Assembly: GCA_015832175.1 (NCBI GenBank)
Contig: WJXW01000010.1
Coordinates: forward strand, 930,001-994,000
Length of the DNA stretch: 64,000 nt
Origin: Paraphaeosphaeria minitans
Lineage: Eukaryota; Ascomycota; Dothideomycetes; Pleosporales; Didymosphaeriaceae
Reading direction: 5' to 3'
In this document: positions 20,696-30,027 of the stretch, piece after piece
Layout of the letters: each line of letters opens with the position of its first letter
Numbering within the stretch: position 1 is the stretch's first letter
Made by a program: the position numbers and the translations under genes
Notes under the pieces: model-generated
The model's database searches: none
What the model saw: the letters and a program-made list of their open reading frames with translations, nothing else
What the model was told of the DNA's origin: nothing

Positions 20696-23600
20696 ATGAC
20701 ATCCCCGAATCAGAGCCTGCTTGAATGGCTCGACGATCTCTCCGTGCGCTTCATCGTCAACCTGCCGCACGAGGAGCTGCAGTCGGTCGAGCGCATCTGC
20801 TTCCAGATCGAGGAGGCCCAATGGTTCTACGAAGACTTCATCCGTCCGCTGGACCCACGCCTGCCCTCGATGAACCTGCGCATATTCTCCCAGCGCATGT
20901 TCCAGCACTGCCCGCTGTTCCAGGGCTTCTCCGAGGACCACTTCCTCGAGGCCTTCCAGCACTTCCTGCAGTACAAGACCCGCGTGCCCGTGCGCGGCGC
21001 CATCATGCTCAACGACGACATGACCCACGCCGTGCTGGTCAAGGGCTGGAAGAAGGGCGCCAAGTGGAGCTTCCCGCGCGGTAAGATCAACAAGGACGAG
21101 CCCGACCTCGAGTGCGCCATACGCGAGGTCTACGAGGAGACGGGCTACGACCTCAAGGACGCGGGCCTGGTGCGCCCGGAGAGCGAGATGAAGAGCATCG
21201 CCGTCAACATGCGCGAGCAGAGTATGCTTCTATACGTATTCCGCGGCGTGCCCATGGACACGTACTTTGAGCCCCGCACCCGCAAGGAGATCTCCAAAAT
21301 CGACTGGTACAAGCTCACCGATCTCCCGACCCTCAAGCGCAAGAACCAGCTCCAACAGAGCGCCGGCCAGGACTTGATCAAGGACAACAGCTTCTACATG
21401 GTTGCCCCCTTCCTGGGCCCGCTGAAGGCCTGGATCAAGCTCCAGCGGAAGCAGGACAGGCACAAGGCCCCCGCGGGCTCGCACATGGTACCGCCACCCG
21501 CCGCGGCCATGACCGACACAGAAGCCTTGGAGGCAGACCTGGGCGAGACGACGGCCGACGAGGCTGCCATGCCCGAAACGCTATCTGAGGAAGCGAGCTT
21601 CGCCGCACTCGTTGCGAACTTGGGCAGGAATCAGCGCACGAGTGACACATTGCCTGAAGTCTCGGCGCACCCGCAGACACAGGGCGTCGTCGACCCCGCC
21701 GCGGAGCTCAAGCGGCTGCTCAGTGTGGGCTTGAGCTTCCCATCCCAACCTCAGCCAGTCGAGGCCTCTCAGTCTGTACAAAAACCGCCGCCAAACCCGC
21801 TGCTTACGATGCTGCATGGAAACAACGGACCCCACCCAGAAAGTCTACCCAGAACGCCCTTCGACCAGATCATGCCCACTCCGCAGCCTCCGCAGAGTCC
21901 ACATGGACAGCATCATCCAAGACAGCCGCAACTTGGCCAGATGCTGCCACCACCTCCGTTTTCGTTCCACCACCAGCCGCAGCAGCACCCGCAGCAGCAC
22001 CAGCCTCAGGGAGGCCCTTTCCATGGCCAGCACCATCACCATATGCCACCTCAACACCACAATGGCTTCCCACCCCACCCCCCGAGTTACATCGTGTCAC
22101 CGCCCGCCTCCCAGCACGCTGATCCTGTCTTCTCGGCGCACGCGCCAAATGTTCAGCATACGTTCAATGTTCCAGCCCCGCCACCGTACCAGCGCACCGG
22201 AGACCCGCAGTTTACACAACCACCGCAGTTGCCGCGCGCCCATGGTCCTGCCATCCCACCAGCATCAAACCTACCACCGCCGAAGCTAACGGCACACACG
22301 CTTGGCCTATTGAACGCTTTCAAGATCAGCGAGAAGCCTGCGATTTCATCACCCATATCACAGGCGCAACAGAGCTCACAGGCAACACCCGTGGCGACGA
22401 GACCGCCTCATTTCCAGCGCCAGCCGGACACTTTCGTCTCGCTGCCACCAACACAACACACCCGATCATCCGCGCCAAGTCCGCCCGCATTTCAATCACC
22501 TCCGCCAGTCGCCAACTTCGAGCCTGCACAGCCGAAGCCGAGAAATGCTCACCAAGATTCTCTGCTGAACCTATTTCGATCGCCGTCCATCTCAGCAGCC
22601 TCTCCCGTCCTTGCAAATACACCAGAATTGCCAGTGGAACTGTCCGCCTACCCTTCAACTCCTGGATACACGAAGCCGACCCAAGCGGCGGAGGCTGGCC
22701 CGCCTATGCCTGACCTGCATGCAAAGCCACACTTGCTACACGCTTTTGGTGGCCAGCAAAAGCCAGGCTTGACGACGGCTACAGTCCATGGACCCGTCAA
22801 CGCACCGGACTTTGACACCGTAAAGAAAAATGCCCAACACTCCGTCAATGGAAACTCTCGGGGACCGTCACCTTTGACCTCGAAACCGGAACCGAAGATG
22901 TTCGTTCCTCAGCAGATCCTCAGACGAGACAGTCCCGTCCCGAGACAGAATGCGCCGCCCGCAGAGCAGCACCGAGGCTCAAATGCAAGTCCGGCTGCAG
23001 CCCCTCCTGGGGCTCTTTTCAAACCGCAGATTCTGAAGCGCCCACAAAAGCCGCCAAGCAAGGAGCCTGTTCCTGCTCCTGCGCATACTCAAAACCTTCT
23101 GAGCATGTTCAAATCTCCTTCTCCGCATCCACAACAGGCGCCGAGCCAGGATCCTGTTTCTGTTTCTTCTGCACATACCAAAACCCTTCTGAGCATGTTC
23201 AAATCCCCCTCACCACAGCCACAGGCCGTGTCTGCACCAGTTCCGCCTACCGTGGATCCCGCGTCTTTCGACCGCAAGGATAGAATACCCGCAGACCAAA
23301 AGACTGCGTTGCTGTCTCTCTTTGGTAAACCCGCCCCGCTCACTGCATCGCCCACTCAAGCCGCAGGGTCTCCGCTGGGACCATCGGCCACAGGCGCTAT
23401 CCTGCCAGGTCGATCTCCGCAACCGCCGACCCCCAAGTCCTTCATGTCGGGCATTATCAGCCCCGTGAGCCCTCTGCCGGGAAGTCAGACCGACAGCCCA
23501 GCACAGCTCAACTCGCGATCGCGCATATCGAGCATTGGTGAAATGATGCCGCCCAGCATCGTGATTCCACCGACAAGCGCGCCCATTGCATATCCCCGAA

Positions 23601-23803
23601 GGCCTGTATCGCGGCAGGACAATGGCTTTGGCACCTCGATGGACGGCAGCTACATGAGTGCTACATCTGCTTCGGCTTCGGAATTAGGATTGGGCGCCGA
23701 TAAGGGGAAGGGAAAGGCAGGTACGGACAGTACTGGCAAGAGTCCCGTGGACAAAAGTTTCCTACTAGGTTTCTTGAACGATGTGGCACGGAAAGGTCGC
23801 TGA
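20696..23803 (+). CDS. DCP2: mRNA-decapping enzyme subunit DCP2 (Nudix hydrolase) with a long disordered tail
   Basis: A single-exon gene of 1035 residues starting at ATG 20696; an upstream ATG at 20387 is rejected because the extension is low-complexity. DCP2 removes the 7-methylguanosine cap of mRNA in P-bodies, with Dcp1 and Edc factors. The N-terminal regulatory domain (about 9-92) begins SLLEWLDDLSVRFIVNLP. The Nudix domain follows, with the Nudix box at 129-151 containing REVYEETG, whose glutamates (E144, E147, E148) bind magnesium. Box B ends with FYMVAPFLGPLKAWI. The tail of over 700 residues is Pro/Gln/Ser-rich. It carries eight short leucine motifs of the helical leucine-rich type: residues about 367-374, 536-543, 622-627, 679-684, 800-805, 830-835, 871-876 and 1022-1027. 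In yeast such motifs bind Edc3 and Pat1. Confidence 0.96.
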   Translation: MTSPNQSLLEWLDDLSVRFIVNLPHEELQSVERICFQIEEAQWFYEDFIRPLDPRLPSMNLRIFSQRMFQHCPLFQGFSEDHFLEAFQHFLQYKTRVPVRGAIMLNDDMTHAVLVKGWKKGAKWSFPRGKINKDEPDLECAIREVYEETGYDLKDAGLVRPESEMKSIAVNMREQSMLLYVFRGVPMDTYFEPRTRKEISKIDWYKLTDLPTLKRKNQLQQSAGQDLIKDNSFYMVAPFLGPLKAWIKLQRKQDRHKAPAGSHMVPPPAAAMTDTEALEADLGETTADEAAMPETLSEEASFAALVANLGRNQRTSDTLPEVSAHPQTQGVVDPAAELKRLLSVGLSFPSQPQPVEASQSVQKPPPNPLLTMLHGNNGPHPESLPRTPFDQIMPTPQPPQSPHGQHHPRQPQLGQMLPPPPFSFHHQPQQHPQQHQPQGGPFHGQHHHHMPPQHHNGFPPHPPSYIVSPPASQHADPVFSAHAPNVQHTFNVPAPPPYQRTGDPQFTQPPQLPRAHGPAIPPASNLPPPKLTAHTLGLLNAFKISEKPAISSPISQAQQSSQATPVATRPPHFQRQPDTFVSLPPTQHTRSSAPSPPAFQSPPPVANFEPAQPKPRNAHQDSLLNLFRSPSISAASPVLANTPELPVELSAYPSTPGYTKPTQAAEAGPPMPDLHAKPHLLHAFGGQQKPGLTTATVHGPVNAPDFDTVKKNAQHSVNGNSRGPSPLTSKPEPKMFVPQQILRRDSPVPRQNAPPAEQHRGSNASPAAAPPGALFKPQILKRPQKPPSKEPVPAPAHTQNLLSMFKSPSPHPQQAPSQDPVSVSSAHTKTLLSMFKSPSPQPQAVSAPVPPTVDPASFDRKDRIPADQKTALLSLFGKPAPLTASPTQAAGSPLGPSATGAILPGRSPQPPTPKSFMSGIISPVSPLPGSQTDSPAQLNSRSRISSIGEMMPPSIVIPPTSAPIAYPRRPVSRQDNGFGTSMDGSYMSATSASASELGLGADKGKGKAGTDSTGKSPVDKSFLLGFLNDVARKGR
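23062..23230 (+). repeat. Tandem 90-bp (30-residue) duplication in the DCP2 tail
   Basis: Two consecutive 30-residue modules each contain an AHTxxLLSMFKSPSP core, at residues 800-809 and 830-839. The exact 30-residue period shows an in-frame tandem duplication of one leucine motif and its linker. Confidence 0.85.
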
Positions 23804-24300
23804 GGAAGCTTTTCGCTATGGGGTCGACTAGACCATGGGCGGCTTGGGCGACCTAGTATCTGGTTTGATCTGGTCATTGTGGAGTTTGGGAACATAAAGG
23901 GATTGCTATTTGGATCATGCATGGTCACGCGGGGTGCTTCATGAACGGTTACTTTTTTGCCAGTCATGGGTAGGCTTGTCAGATAGAGACGCAAAATCAT
24001 GGTCGGAGCATCGTCAATGACATCAGCTTTATCAAATATCCAATGGATATTTTCAGTTGCATCACGAAACTGCCTCGTATCTCCCAGAGGGACGGTGTGG
24101 AGGCTGTGCTGGTGTGGCTTGGTTCACGTGACGTCATTTCACCCATACTTGAGCATATGCTCACTCAACCCCATCTTACACTTGCGCATGTAGCACCCTC
24201 ACACACCACAACCACGGAGCATATTCCTCCAGAACGTTCCGCCAGACACGGGCAAGTATCCGCTTCTGATAGCATAGCATCACATCCGTCGCTCCCAACC
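23804..24300. other. Intergenic region
   Basis: This is the 3' flank of DCP2 and the leader of the oxygenase gene. The oxygenase frame is open upstream to 24043, but the extension is unlike the family, and 24301 has a better start context. No other element is seen. Confidence 0.5.
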
Positions 24301-25461
24301 ATGGCCGCCTCAACACGCACATGGGCACTCTCCGACCTCGTCTCCCGACTCCGCTGCAAAGGAAAATCAAAATCAAAACCCAAATCGACATCAAGATCGA
24401 AATCGAGCTCAAAGAGCCCATCGCACGTCCAAGACACCCGCCCCCCGCTCATCGCCACCCCCCTCCCCCTCGTCCTCGCCCACCACCAACACCTCCTCTC
24501 CACCCTCGGCTGGACCACCCTCACCCTCCCCCCACCCACCCCCCACACCCCAGCGCACCCACTACTCGCCGCAGCCACCGCCCTCTTCCTCGCGGCCCAG
24601 CGCTTCTTCGACGCCCCCGACGCCGTAAAAGCGCGGTGGTCGCACCGGCTCGGCTCAGAAGAGGGCTGGACCCGGATCCCGGGCGAGAAGGAATTCATCA
24701 CGCTGCGCACGCAGGCGGGGTGTCCGGGGGTGCTGCGGGCGGCGGCGGCGCGGTACTGGGGGCTCATGGGGGCGCATCTGGCGGGGACGCTGGAGCGGGT
24801 TTCGGCGAGCTTGGGGATGGCGGGTGGGGAGGGGGAAGGGCTGGGGAGGTTCGTCGGGCCGGGGAGACGCATGGGGGATGGAGAGGGGGAGAGGTCGGCG
24901 ACCATGTTGCGGATTTTTAGGTACGAGGGGTGGGAGGCAAAGGTGGTGGCGGAGCCGCATGCGGATCTGGGCTTGCTGAGTGCGGTGGTGGGGGATGTGC
25001 CGGGGCTGGAGGTGTGGGGTGGGGAGGGCTGGGTTGCGGTGGAGAGGGGGTATGAGGCTGGGGGTCGTCAGGCGACGTATACCGTGGGGAGGACGCTGGA
25101 GCGGTTGAGCAATGGGAGGTATCCGGCGGGTGCGCATCGGGTTGTGTCGTATGGGGCAGCTGCCCCCAGACCCGAGGGGCAGCCGGGGACGGGGGGAGAG
25201 GGGGCGGTGGAGAAGAGGTACAGGCACAGCATTGTATTTGTGCTGCGGGCGCATGAGCCGGTCGTGGTGGAGAGTGCGGAGCTGGAGACGGAGATTACGG
25301 GGCGATGGGCGGTGCCTGTTAGTGGTGTGACGGCGGGGAAGATGTACGAGGAGATTCGCGGGCAGCATTTCAACATCAACATTGGGCATGCGGAGCGGGA
25401 GAAGCAACGGCGGAATGTGCGGGAGGGCAAGGCGGGGGGTGAGACACAGGCGGCTGGATGA
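24301..25461 (+). CDS. 2-oxoglutarate/Fe(II)-dependent oxygenase, isopenicillin-N-synthase-like fold
   Basis: A single-exon gene of 386 residues. After a Lys/Ser-rich basic region (about 19-41) comes a degenerate DIOX_N-like part and the C-terminal jelly-roll domain. The iron triad is visible as H220 and D222 (AEPHADLGLLS) with H279 (YPAGAHRVV), and the 2-oxoglutarate-binding RxS motif is R308/S310 (YRHSIVFVLR). The family hydroxylates or desaturates small molecules, or forms rings, using oxygen and 2-oxoglutarate; the substrate here is unknown. No other biosynthetic gene is adjacent. The coding sequence is very GC-rich with strong G/C strand asymmetry. The alternative start at 24043 would add 86 residues without family resemblance. 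Confidence 0.85.
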   Translation: MAASTRTWALSDLVSRLRCKGKSKSKPKSTSRSKSSSKSPSHVQDTRPPLIATPLPLVLAHHQHLLSTLGWTTLTLPPPTPHTPAHPLLAAATALFLAAQRFFDAPDAVKARWSHRLGSEEGWTRIPGEKEFITLRTQAGCPGVLRAAAARYWGLMGAHLAGTLERVSASLGMAGGEGEGLGRFVGPGRRMGDGEGERSATMLRIFRYEGWEAKVVAEPHADLGLLSAVVGDVPGLEVWGGEGWVAVERGYEAGGRQATYTVGRTLERLSNGRYPAGAHRVVSYGAAAPRPEGQPGTGGEGAVEKRYRHSIVFVLRAHEPVVVESAELETEITGRWAVPVSGVTAGKMYEEIRGQHFNINIGHAEREKQRRNVREGKAGGETQAAG

Positions 25462-25513
25462 TGGATGGCGCAGTGTGCGCTTCACATATTGTTATGATAC
25501 CCCTTTCCCATGT

Positions 25514-26944
25514 TCATATCCTCGTCCTCTTCTTATCCCAGATATCCCTCACCCGCGTGACCCACTCGTCCTGCAGAAACGGCCGAACGTTGACAACACG
25601 GCCCTCCCTATCCGCGACCGCAAACTCCATGCCCGGCATCCACGTCCCTCCCTCGGCGCTGACCTTCATGCTCGTCATCATCTCCAACCGGCACAGCGCG
25701 AGGCCGACATTGCCACACACGCTGACGAGCTTCCCAACCGCCCGGCCCTTCTTGATGCCTCCGTCTTCGCCCACTTGCTTGATATCCGCGCTGTCGAACC
25801 GCGCAGGATCCAATTTCCAGACGTCTCCAGCGTACGTAGGAATCTGTGAATGAGTGTCTGGCTCTCTGTGCGGCGCATCTGCGGTCGAGAGCTCAACGGG
25901 CAAAATGCGCTTCCGAACGACGCCAGTGTGCTTGGTGCGGATGGTGAGTTCCTGCCCGAGATAGCAGCCCTTCTTGAAGTCGATGCCCTGAGCCAGATCG
26001 ACGTTGTACTCCATGGGCAGCGCGGCCTCGCGGGGGATCTCGGCCTGGCCCTCGGGGATGCCGTACGTGTGCCGCAGGCGGTGGTACTCCTCGAGGGGCG
26101 CGCTCTCCGTGGGAGAAGTCGTGTCAAGGGGACGAACTAGCGAGCGGCGCATGGCTATTTTGTCTCCTATGAATCGAGGATCCGGGATCGTCGCCAGGCT
26201 CTGGTGAGACTCGCTGAGCGATGCGTCCTCGCCCCAGCTCGCCCACACCTGCACACCCTCCTTCCCATCCTCGCTGTCCGACGTCTCCTCCACAATCTTA
26301 ATCACGATCTTGCTCCTGAGCTTGTGCCGCTTGAGATGCTTAGCCAGCGCGTCGACCTCACCGGCATCCACCTCGACTAAGCACGCCCAATCGCCTCCTG
26401 CCATGCCCATCTGCTCTTTCAGTCCGGGATAACTCCAAATGAAGACGTCCCATAGCATCCGGCCGCGCGCATCGAGGAACGCCGCATAGAAGGGCACTTC
26501 TCTGGACGGGTCGACGCTGTTAGTTACCAGGCCCTGGAGGAACTTGGGTGTGTCGGGGCCGGAGAGGGCGATGAGGCGGCGATGGCTGAGTCTGGCGCAT
26601 CCCGCTGCGGATGGTGCGGGTGGCGGCGCGCGGGCGAGGAACGGGTGCCCGGATGCAGGCGGTGCAATTTGGGTCGAGTTGTATCGTTGCAGTCTCCCTG
26701 GTGCGCGGCTGAGGTTGGTATGAGATGCGGGTCGTTGGTAAGAAGCACGTTTGCTGTCGACAGGTCGTGCCGTGCGCGTCGTGACCGACAGGAAGCGAAG
26801 CGAGCCGGGGGCAGGCCTGCGTGATGCTGTGACATGGCTCAAACACATCTCGCAGACGGAGGATGACCATGGCGGCCTGCTGCGCGTAATGACTGAAGCC
26901 ATCATGGCGATGCGAAGAGTGACGCGCAGCTGTGCCAGAAACAT
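25514..26944 (-). CDS. IBA57: Mitochondrial Fe-S assembly factor IBA57/CAF17 (folate-binding YgfZ/GcvT-like)
   Basis: A single minus-strand frame of 476 residues. The first 90 residues are Arg/Ser-rich without acidic residues, as expected for a mitochondrial targeting sequence; starts at M1, M14 or M15 are all possible. The body begins with ARLSHRRLIALSGPDTPKFLQG and contains the family signature KGCYLGQE at 325-332, whose cysteine is conserved in the YgfZ/IBA57 family. In yeast, Iba57 acts with Isa1/Isa2 to mature mitochondrial [4Fe-4S] proteins such as aconitase and lipoate synthase. The end lies 52 bp from the convergent oxygenase gene, so their 3' untranslated regions must overlap. No intron is needed. 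The filamentous-fungal orthologue is commonly labelled caf17. Confidence 0.93.
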   Translation of the reverse strand: MFLAQLRVTLRIAMMASVITRSRPPWSSSVCEMCLSHVTASRRPAPGSLRFLSVTTRTARPVDSKRASYQRPASHTNLSRAPGRLQRYNSTQIAPPASGHPFLARAPPPAPSAAGCARLSHRRLIALSGPDTPKFLQGLVTNSVDPSREVPFYAAFLDARGRMLWDVFIWSYPGLKEQMGMAGGDWACLVEVDAGEVDALAKHLKRHKLRSKIVIKIVEETSDSEDGKEGVQVWASWGEDASLSESHQSLATIPDPRFIGDKIAMRRSLVRPLDTTSPTESAPLEEYHRLRHTYGIPEGQAEIPREAALPMEYNVDLAQGIDFKKGCYLGQELTIRTKHTGVVRKRILPVELSTADAPHREPDTHSQIPTYAGDVWKLDPARFDSADIKQVGEDGGIKKGRAVGKLVSVCGNVGLALCRLEMMTSMKVSAEGGTWMPGMEFAVADREGRVVNVRPFLQDEWVTRVRDIWDKKRTRI

Positions 26945-27311
26945 CGGCCAGCATCGCGGCGTTTAGGTACCTAGCGACGGACTTACCGTTGTAGGTACCT
27001 ACATCCCTGCACGACACAACCAGAACCATCGAAGTGCCTACAACTTCCACATGGACCGGATGAAAGATTGTATAATCAATCAATGTTGCTCATGCTCATG
27101 TACATCTCTATGGTACTCGACCATCATAGGAGCCTCGCAAAAGACACAGCGAAAGGAAACCCCGCCACCAGTCCAAAAGCATACGGTACCATTCCTCCTC
27201 GGCCAGCACATCTTAATCCATACACAGTACCAAATCAGCATGTTGAAGAGCAGGCGCTTGCCCGTCATAAGGAGGCGTTACATTCCGGCAGTCGTGGGTA
27301 ACATATGGCCC
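26945..27311. other. Intergenic region
   Basis: Promoter side of IBA57 and 3' flank of the next minus-strand gene. Near the IBA57 start there are several GTAGGTAC-like words and their complements (26966-27002). Nothing else is recognised. Confidence 0.45.
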
Positions 27312-28504
27312 TCAGGTTCTTCCAATGCTGCCGTTTTTGAGGTCGGCTAGTATTTTAGCCATTTCCTCTGTACTAGCTTTCTTGACTGGAGGAGCGGGTC
27401 CTTCTGCCTTATGCTGCTTCAGCCGATCCCATCCGGCCTGATTCGATGCCCATTGCGTGGCCTTGGATTCCCTATCCGCAGGTGCTGAGGGCGTCTCCGG
27501 CACGCTGTCCATCCCGGCGCTATGCTTCGCCTTCTCGGTAGCAATGTGCTCAAGAGCAGCAATGTAGGCGGCGTCGTGGGAGAAGGCATTGTTTATGTCT
27601 ACGCCGTTCGTAATGGAGGCACCCTTTCCCTTGGCGACCTCGTTGTCAAGATGCATCCGCATGACGAAGACATGCTTTGCGTTGTTGGGGACGTTGAGTC
27701 CTGTTCATGGTCAGCCTGGTCAGACCCACTCGGCATCATTCTTAGCATAGTTGGTGTGGTATGACAGGTTGCCGAGTAGCATAGCGTACACAAGTATTTA
27801 TATCAGTACTGCAGTCTGGGGATATCCGACTTACGCTCGTTGGGTGCCAAAGAACACTCCTTTTCGTGAAGTGTCATGCTGCCCAACTTGAGCGGTGTGC
27901 CATTCTGGTACTCGAACGCCGCCATCTTGGCCTGGTCGATGCGCTCGTACATGAAAAGGCAACTATCCCAGTTGGCCTTCATCCACCGACGATGCTTCCG
28001 AGAAAGCGTGCAGCCAAGCTGCATCGCAAGTAGACCCAGCAGGAAGATGTAGTACCGCGGCGAATCGATCATCGTTTCCTCTTTTAGAGTAGCTTTGATG
28101 TCGATGACCTTGTAGTCCTGGAGCATGTCGAAATATTTCTTGAACACCCTGTCAAGTTCGTCGGGATTCTGGATATGCTGGATCACAAAGTCACGGTCCT
28201 TCGGGTGAAGAAGTGAATCTTGCATTTTGGGGTCTGAAATTTACGTGTCAGCGAACAAAGCCCAGGTACCATCCGTGTTTGTGTTGCCAGTCGATCTGAG
28301 GTAAAAAAGTGTACACAGTTAATAGTTGCTAGTACGGGGGCATGGACAGGAACGGTATGAGAGGCGGAGGACACACTCCGGTTGTATTTGGACAGTCCCA
28401 TGTCCGCCGAGAGGTGAGCAGCGATGTCGTGGTCGTGATCGCCCTCGAAGAACTTGAAGCCCCATGCTCCGATCATGGGACCACGACGATCCTCGACCTG
28501 CACG
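27312..28504 (-). CDS. Uncharacterised fungal protein with a DUF4259-like N-terminal motif (5' end unresolved)
   Basis: Three exons fit well: 28377-28504, 27835-28233 and 27312-27700, separated by 143- and 134-bp GT..AG introns that keep frame. The protein opens with RRGPMIGAWGFKFFEGDHDHDI. This resembles the short GxWGxxxFExD signature at the N-terminus of bacterial DUF4259 proteins, here embedded in a longer eukaryotic protein. The middle (YYIFLLGLLAMQLGCTLSRKHR) is hydrophobic then basic. The C-terminal third is hydrophilic and Lys/Ala-rich. The start codon is not clear: an upstream frame (28541-28725) could be joined in frame only by a 36-bp intron, which is unusually short. The function is unknown. 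Confidence 0.7.
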
Positions 28505-28885
28505 CTAGCTGGCCTATGTCAATTGATGCACTAATCAAACCCTCGATACCATGTGATGGCCTGGGTCATGACAGGGAGAGCGAAGTCTCTGAAACGCCCA
28601 CTGAGTATACCTACAGTCCATTTTGCCGTTCGTGAGCTGGTTAAAGTATCGTATGAACCTGCGCTTTCGCAGGTAGGCGGAGCAGTTGGTCGCAAACAGG
28701 TCGGCGCAGAGGGTGCTGAGAACAACGGTTGGATGGTATCCGTAGATTATAAATTCAACATACAGCGCTGCGAAGTCAATGAAGACCGAGGTAAATAATG
28801 AAAGGGGCCATTGCGCCGTCACTTGAATAAGTAAGCTTGAAGCGATGAACAAAACATGGGGCCGTGACGCGATGGCGCGGTTAAC

Positions 28886-28959
28886 GGTGTAGGTGGAAGG
28901 CAGGCGCGGTCAGCTGCTTCGTGTAGGAGACAGGAGAGAGCTTGCCTTCCACCTACACC
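28886..28959. repeat. Perfect 17-bp inverted repeat with 40-bp loop
   Basis: GGTGTAGGTGGAAGGCA at 28886-28902 is the exact reverse complement of 28943-28959. The pair could form a stem-loop in DNA or RNA. No transposase or target duplication is seen around it. Confidence 0.9.
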
Positions 28960-29550
28960 ATAACCAGTACGAAGAAGCACTCAGCAATGAACTATAACGA
29001 AGACCACATGGTCTCCTGGCATGAGTATTGTTCGTTCTGGATATCATTCACGTGATGGCTGTCCGGTATAGTACCAATGATGCCTCCCGCAATGTCTTGT
29101 TAGCAACGCAACAAGACGTTTCAGCAAGAACCAGCCCACTCTTATTCTCCTGTAGGCCAGCCACTGCAGCACTCACACGAGCCTGCCAGTCGCCGGATGC
29201 ACAAAACACCGCTGTGGTCTCCGGAAAATGTAGAAGCTCATCCCAGCAGTAAAGCGACACAAGTCGAGTTGAGATATCTCGGTTGTCATTCGGTGTGTCC
29301 ATTTCTGCCTTGTAATGGTAATTTTCCGTAAGCTAAAGCAAATACACCGCCAAGGTCCTTAGGCATTGTGTTGAATTCTGCTGACTCGAACCAACACAGA
29401 TACAATAACGTCTGTGCTAGCTTAACTACCATAGACTGTCGGGCTAAAGGATGGGAGTATGAGCATCCTCGCTCTCGTCTCCTGGGCTTGGCTCTGTTGC
29501 TTGTGTTTTATGAGAATCCAGCTCCTCGTTCTGAACCCTAAATCCGACAA

Positions 29551-29551
29551 G

Positions 29552-29583
<32 letters not shown>

Positions 29584-29584
29584 C
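29551..29584. repeat. (GGCA)n tetranucleotide microsatellite
   Basis: About eight consecutive copies of GCAG/GGCA lie in non-coding sequence. Confidence 0.95.
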
Positions 29585-30027
29585 GGAGGGTTTGTAACGA
29601 GATGTACCATGTTGAACAACTGCAGGCGAACAGCAGGAGGCAAATCATGGCCGTCAGGATCTGGAGAAACGGACTTTGAGTACTCAACGGCGATGGATGG
29701 CGGAAGAAGAAAAAATTTAGGAACTATCTACCTCGGGGCCCCGGGTGGCTATACACACGTGCCTGTTGCCTGACCTCACATCGACGGACCCCGTCTCCCT
29801 CGTGGACCTAGGGTTGCGATATTTGGCAGAACAGAACGAGTAGTAAATCGTGATGGCGCGAGTGATGTCATTCAGAACGCCGAAAATGCCCCCAAAAGGC
29901 GCCTACATGGTACAGATACTGGTATCAATGTACATAGCCTAACGCCTTCGCTGAACCCCTTAGCATTCCCAACCACACTAGCCCTTCTTGATGCACGTGA
30001 CGCTCTTTCGTTGCTCTGCCTTCACCC

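Larger units (their letters stand above)
28553..30027. other. Gene-poor interval with a hairpin and a tetranucleotide repeat
   Basis: No confident gene. It holds a 17-bp inverted repeat (28886-28959) and a GGCA microsatellite (29551-29584), both listed. An 84-codon minus-strand frame (29048-29302) begins with ATG and looks protein-like, but I recognise nothing in it. Confidence 0.45.

Noticed and set aside
24301..26944. Biosynthetic gene cluster around the 2-oxoglutarate oxygenase
   Set aside because: Neighbours are housekeeping genes (DCP2, IBA57); there is no synthase, cytochrome P450 or pathway regulator nearby.
29048..29302. 84-codon minus-strand ORF as a small gene
   Set aside because: It begins with ATG and reads smoothly, but there is no homology, signal peptide or exon context that I can recognise.
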